From NCBI RefSeq assembly GCF_000178995.1, contig NZ_ADVZ01000006.1:1-64000 (forward strand): a DNA stretch of 64,000 nucleotides. The letters run 5' to 3'. Made by a program: the position numbers and the translations under genes. The notes beneath the pieces are model-generated. The model ran no database searches. It saw only the letters and a list, made by a program, of their open reading frames with translations, and had not been told where the DNA came from. Numbering within the stretch: the first letter of the stretch is position 1; each line of letters starts with the position of its first letter. The DNA is from Afipia sp. 1NLS2. GTDB taxonomy: Bacteria > Pseudomonadota > Alphaproteobacteria > Rhizobiales > Xanthobacteraceae. Shown here piece after piece: positions 60,861 to 64,000 of the stretch.

Positions 60861-61049
60861 CTGCTCGATGTCCTAAAATCAATTTGTCCACGTCAATGGC
60901 ATATATTATAGCGAATACTATTGTGGCTTTAAAGCAGAGTCTTGGTTTCCTGGCTTTGCTGCCGGAGGCGACATTGGACCGCTACCTCTTTCGAAATATT
61001 TCGGTCTTAAAGCCGTGGTTAGAAAAGCCGTTAAGTCGTTGGTTGGCGT

Positions 61050-61283
61050 ATGGATATTCGCCAACTATTCGCCGCAAACCTGCGCCGTATTCGGCACGAA
61101 AAGGGGCTGTCCCAAGAGGATCTAGCCCATGGAGCGGACGTAGACCGGGCTCATGTCAGCAAAATTGAACGAGGCGTTACCTATGTTGGGCTCGAAATAA
61201 TCGGGAAGTTTGCAAGGGTCCTGGGCGTGCCGCCAGACGCTTTCCTGCAACCTATTGGCCGCAAGCGGAAGACAGCTAAATAG
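61050..61283 (+). CDS. XRE-family transcriptional regulator (77 aa)
   Basis: A single Cro/CI-type HTH: LRRIRHEKGLSQEDLAHGAD, VDRAHVSKIERGVTYVGLEI, IGKFARVLGVPPDAF. Length and tail are typical of small rhizobial XRE proteins. No neighbour in the same direction is clearly coregulated. Confidence 0.88.
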   Translation: MDIRQLFAANLRRIRHEKGLSQEDLAHGADVDRAHVSKIERGVTYVGLEIIGKFARVLGVPPDAFLQPIGRKRKTAK

Positions 61284-61328
61284 GGGTTTCGCTGAACAAT
61301 CCGCTGCCTGGTGCGTGCGAGACCGATA

Positions 61329-61682
61329 ATGGACGATGCAATGAACTGCCCAAAATGTAATTCCGGACATACCTATCAGGATCGGGGCTTATGGGCTTGC
61401 CCGGAATGCGCTCATGAATGGAGTGTTGAGGACGGCGGCGCAAGCGCAGAAACATCACTTGAAGCGAGTGTGCGCGATGCACATGGCAACGCGCTTGCGG
61501 ATGGAGATAGCATCATCGTAATCAAAGACCTCAAGGTCAAGGGAGCTTCATCGGTCATCAAGGGAGGCACAAAGGTCAGGAATATTCGCCTGACGGATGC
61601 GTCTGATGGACACAATATCGCCTGTAAGATCGAGGGCATCGGTGCGATGAATCTAAAATCGAAATTCGTGAAAAAGGTTTAG
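61329..61682 (+). CDS. PhnA/YjdM-type zinc-ribbon protein
   Basis: 117 residues from the ATG at 61329 ([13 protein letters not shown]). The N-terminal zinc ribbon has CPKC and CPEC pairs. The C-terminal KOW-like domain ([34 protein letters not shown]) ends in the diagnostic [20 protein letters not shown]. The family is named alkylphosphonate utilisation protein PhnA, but it does not itself break C-P bonds in most bacteria, and its role is unclear. Stands alone. Confidence 0.9.
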   Translation: MDDAMNCPKCNSGHTYQDRGLWACPECAHEWSVEDGGASAETSLEASVRDAHGNALADGDSIIVIKDLKVKGASSVIKGGTKVRNIRLTDASDGHNIACKIEGIGAMNLKSKFVKKV

Positions 61683-61815
61683 TCCGCAGGGCGGATTAAC
61701 CGATCCAAGCGCTTGCGCCCCTTATACTAGCGATGCCGAAATCCCACGGGGAGGCGGTTCTCAATCGGAGCGCATTGCCTCTACACCGATCACAATCAGC
61801 CCCTGTATTCACTGA

Positions 61816-62580
61816 TCAGCTGTGAAAAGATGCTGACCTTAGTTTCTGGGAGATTTTCTTCGCAGCGGCTGACACAGTCTTTGCCAGTTGCTCCACGATT
61901 TCAGGTGTAATCCGGGCGGTCGGGCCACAAAGATTAAGAGCGGCGATGATGGTATCCCCATCACGAAAAATCGGTGCAGCGACCGCAAATTGACCTAGAA
62001 CCGCCTCCTCCATGCTTATCGCCAATCCCGTCTTGCGGATGGATTCCATCTTCTGCAATAGCGCGGCGGTGGATGTAATGGTCGCTCGGGTGACGGACCT
62101 CAAACGAGGTTTATTCAATAGGCCCGCAGTCTGTTCTGAAGGCAGATATGCTAGCAAAACCCGTCCAGCAGCCCCCGCGTAAAGCGGCTTTGTCCCTCCC
62201 TTCTCAGGCGCAGCCTTGAGTTCGTGCGTCCCTAGAGCCACCTCAATCGTGAGACGGTGTTCTCCACTCGGGACTACAAGCGTGACAGTCTCGCGCGTCT
62301 TGTCGCGGAGCGTTTCCATCACAGGCCGTGCATTGCGAACCAATTCTTCATAGGCCCCAACTCCCCGAGTCAGCCGCAACAAACCGTCACCGATGAAATA
62401 CCGGGTGGATTGTTCATCCTGCCGAGCAAACTGCGAGTCCACCAGAGTCTGTAAAATCCGGTAGGTCGTTGCTTTGCTGAGTCCGACCCTGCGCGAGGCT
62501 TCGCTGAGGGAGAGCCCCTCGGGCTCACCGCCGATATGGATCAGAATTTCGGCCGCGCGTCTTACTGAACGTGTCTCCAA
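61816..62580 (-). CDS. IclR-family transcriptional regulator
   Basis: 254 residues. An N-terminal winged HTH (SVRRAAEILIHIGGEPEGLS, LSEASRRVGLSKATTYRILQ) is followed by the IclR effector domain (GAAGRVLLAYLPSEQTAGLL, SMEEAVLGQFAVAAPIFRDG). It is divergent from the substrate-binding protein gene with 171 bases between, and a perfect palindrome at 62596-62612 lies 15 bases before its start. It probably controls its own gene and the transport/catabolic operon to the right. Confidence 0.92.
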   Translation of the reverse strand: METRSVRRAAEILIHIGGEPEGLSLSEASRRVGLSKATTYRILQTLVDSQFARQDEQSTRYFIGDGLLRLTRGVGAYEELVRNARPVMETLRDKTRETVTLVVPSGEHRLTIEVALGTHELKAAPEKGGTKPLYAGAAGRVLLAYLPSEQTAGLLNKPRLRSVTRATITSTAALLQKMESIRKTGLAISMEEAVLGQFAVAAPIFRDGDTIIAALNLCGPTARITPEIVEQLAKTVSAAAKKISQKLRSASFHS

Positions 62581-62595
62581 TTATCCCCTCCATTA

Positions 62596-62612
62596 GGTTC
62601 ACCTGATGAACC
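62596..62612. promoter_or_regulatory. Candidate IclR operator palindrome
   Basis: GGTTCA-CCTGA-TGAACC is a perfect 6-5-6 inverted repeat just upstream of the iclR-type gene. A related half-site (AATGAACC) recurs near 62717-62724 before the divergent gene. Binding is inferred. Confidence 0.55.
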
Positions 62613-62751
62613 AGATCAAAATTCACTAACGAACGCCAGCCCGATTGTCACAGAGGAGGCTATTGACAGATTTTAAGTGATCTTCCACTGTTTCGACAGA
62701 AGAACCTAACGTTTCGTCTAATGAACCGCCTTACTCTGAGAGGATCTGAGT

Positions 62752-63810
62752 ATGAGAAATAGGAAGCAAGCGTCAAAAGTTCGATTTGTCTTCGGAAGGT
62801 TCATCGCGGTCTGTTTGATCGGAGGGGCCGCTGGTGTTCTTGGTTCTGTTGCGGCCGCCGCAGAGAAGAGCGAGCTGGTCATCGCCCAACAAAGCGGCGT
62901 TGGCTACATCCCGATGATGATCGCGGAGAGGCGCCACCTCATTCAAAAGCATGCCCAGAATGAAGGTCTCGGGGAGATTTCAGTCAAGTTCGTAAGCCTC
63001 GGCGGCGGCTCGGCGATGAACACATCGCTCCTGTCTCAGTCGCTCGACATTGCTGCAGGCGGCCTCTCACCCGCTTTGCTTCTCTGGGATAAGACAAACG
63101 GCGCGGCAAAGTTAGCTGCCGCCGTGAGCACGATGCCCGAGAAACTGACAATCCGAAATGAGAAGGTGCGCACGATCGCTGATCTGGGATCGGGCGACAA
63201 GATCGCGCTGCCCGCGGTCAAGGTTTCGGATCAAGCGAGATTCCTGCAAATGGCTGCGGCCAAGATGTACGGAATTACTGAATACGCCAGGCTCGACAGG
63301 TTCACGGTCAGTCTGTCTCATCCGGACGGCTTCGCTGCTATTTCCTCAAATCAGGGAATCAATGGGCACTTCACGGTATCTCCATATCAGGAGATGGAGC
63401 AGAAACTGCCGGGCGCACACACGATCCTGTCTTCATATGAAGTCATGGGCGGCCCTATCACAGCGACTGTATATTGGACGACCTCGCAATTCCGCGATGC
63501 CAATCCCAAGCTCTATCGAGCCTTTTTGGCTGGCCTCAATGAAGGGATCGAAATCGCGAATAGAGATAAGCTGGCGGCTGCCGAATTATATGTCGAGTAT
63601 GCCAAGTCAAAGCTCTCGGCTGCCGAGATTCACCGCATCATCTCGGATCCTGATTTTTATTACTCTCTGAAGCCTCACAACGTCGAGCGGTTTGCCGAAT
63701 TCTTGAACAGCATCGGCGTCCTTAAGAGGCAAGCCACCACCGAAGATATGTTTTTCCCCGAAGTGTTCAGGATGCTTGCGGAAAAGCCCCCTGCTCGCTC
63801 TGAGCGCTAA
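62752..63810 (+). CDS. NitT/TauT-type ABC transporter substrate-binding protein
   Basis: 352 residues. A long basic N-terminus and hydrophobic segment (FIAVCLIGGAAGVLGSVAAA, cut near AAA-EKSE) form the signal. The mature part starts like SsuA/TauA-family proteins (ELVIAQQSGVGYIPMMIAER), with SLGGGSAMNTSLLSQSLDIA and the later MGGPITATVYWTTSQFRDAN typical of the type 2 periplasmic fold. The ligand is unknown. No permease or ATPase gene is in the window; they may lie beyond 64000. Confidence 0.87.
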   Translation: MRNRKQASKVRFVFGRFIAVCLIGGAAGVLGSVAAAAEKSELVIAQQSGVGYIPMMIAERRHLIQKHAQNEGLGEISVKFVSLGGGSAMNTSLLSQSLDIAAGGLSPALLLWDKTNGAAKLAAAVSTMPEKLTIRNEKVRTIADLGSGDKIALPAVKVSDQARFLQMAAAKMYGITEYARLDRFTVSLSHPDGFAAISSNQGINGHFTVSPYQEMEQKLPGAHTILSSYEVMGGPITATVYWTTSQFRDANPKLYRAFLAGLNEGIEIANRDKLAAAELYVEYAKSKLSAAEIHRIISDPDFYYSLKPHNVERFAEFLNSIGVLKRQATTEDMFFPEVFRMLAEKPPARSER

Positions 63811-63846
63811 ACAATTCCCTCCAACCAATAACCATCGGAGCATGGC

Positions 63847-64000
63847 ATGACGAAGTCTCCTCTAACCGGAATGGAACTCGTTTCGGAGTTCACACCGGAG
63901 CGCGTGGCGCAGCACTTCCCTGTAGACAGCGAAGAAAGAATTATGACGATGGCCAAGCCGGTCATCATCGAGAGCGCATGTCCTGGTTGGCAAATTGGTG
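63847..64000 (+). CDS. Start of a BKACE-like (beta-keto acid cleavage, DUF849) enzyme, cut by window edge
   Basis: Begins MTKSPLTGMELVSEFTPERV and reaches AKPVIIESACPGWQIG at the window end. The K-P-V-I-I-E-S-A segment resembles the first strand of DUF849/BKACE TIM-barrel enzymes (RPVIIExAxxG), which cleave beta-keto acids with acetyl-CoA. The roughly 35-residue leader before it is longer than usual. Only 51 codons are visible. It is 36 bases after the substrate-binding protein gene, hence in the same operon. Confidence 0.5.
   Translation, partial: MTKSPLTGMELVSEFTPERVAQHFPVDSEERIMTMAKPVIIESACPGWQIG

Overview
The window looks like chromosome of an alphaproteobacterium of the Bradyrhizobium / Rhodopseudomonas / Afipia group (Nitrobacteraceae, Hyphomicrobiales). 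This rests on the high-GC coding style, a clade I (Tat-exported) nosRZDFYLX cluster, a periplasmic formate dehydrogenase cluster with its alphaproteobacterial accessory genes, and two perfect Irr-type iron control elements. It is not based on a database search. I saw no rRNA, tRNA or CRISPR array.

Bases 1-27000 are a mosaic of small metabolic and transport modules separated by decayed genes. They hold: an HpaB/4-hydroxybutyryl-CoA-dehydratase-fold flavoprotein divergent from a TetR regulator and an isochorismatase-type hydrolase (1690-4500); a CrtC/AttH-like lipocalin protein with an FtsX-type ABC exporter (5468-9655); a gene graveyard with LysR, DUF4010/MgtC and outer-membrane-efflux remnants (9800-10670); a VIT-type transporter plus a P1B-4 ATPase behind two ICE boxes (10765-13600), probably an iron-export unit; two cytochrome b561 genes; a PepSY / cytochrome b / PhoPQ-like two-component module (14896-18280); a heavy-metal RND system with a DUF3240 protein (18632-23249); and a membrane-anchored cytochrome c'-like protein, a UspA protein, a cupin and a ferritin-like protein.

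Bases 27052-36401 are a complete nitrous oxide reductase cluster. NosZ is the catalyst. NosR (flavin plus polyferredoxin) supplies electrons. NosDFY and NosL serve copper-site assembly. NosX (ApbE-type) is predicted to flavinylate NosR, which carries the target motif. A class I cytochrome c follows, closed by a strong terminator.

Bases 38196-51068 form a formate dehydrogenase region. A WD40-cytochrome c fusion lies beside a 674-residue polyferredoxin, divergent from a tightly overlapping run of accessory genes (biotin/lipoate-ligase-like, DUF6505, DUF6352, DUF3305, DUF3306). These are followed by a TorD-type chaperone fused to an N-terminal HTH domain, a small Tat-target peptide, the three enzyme subunits (Mo/Fe-S catalytic, ferredoxin, cytochrome b) and a 41-residue peptide. 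Formate oxidation feeding quinone, with N2O as terminal acceptor, would give one respiratory chain for low-oxygen growth.

Bases 51711-64000 hold an atypical cytochrome P450, a truncated IS3-family element, an integrated mobile region (two divergent tyrosine recombinases, an excisionase-like protein and a frameshifted DUF3631-type protein), several small proteins, a PhnA-like protein, and at the right edge an IclR-controlled substrate-binding protein followed by the start of a BKACE-like enzyme.

The best candidates for under-described biology are the HTH-TorD fusion and its formate dehydrogenase accessory cluster, the WD40-cytochrome c fusion, the two families of duplicated tiny proteins, the ferritin-like protein divergent from nosR, and the dual ICE-box iron-export operon.
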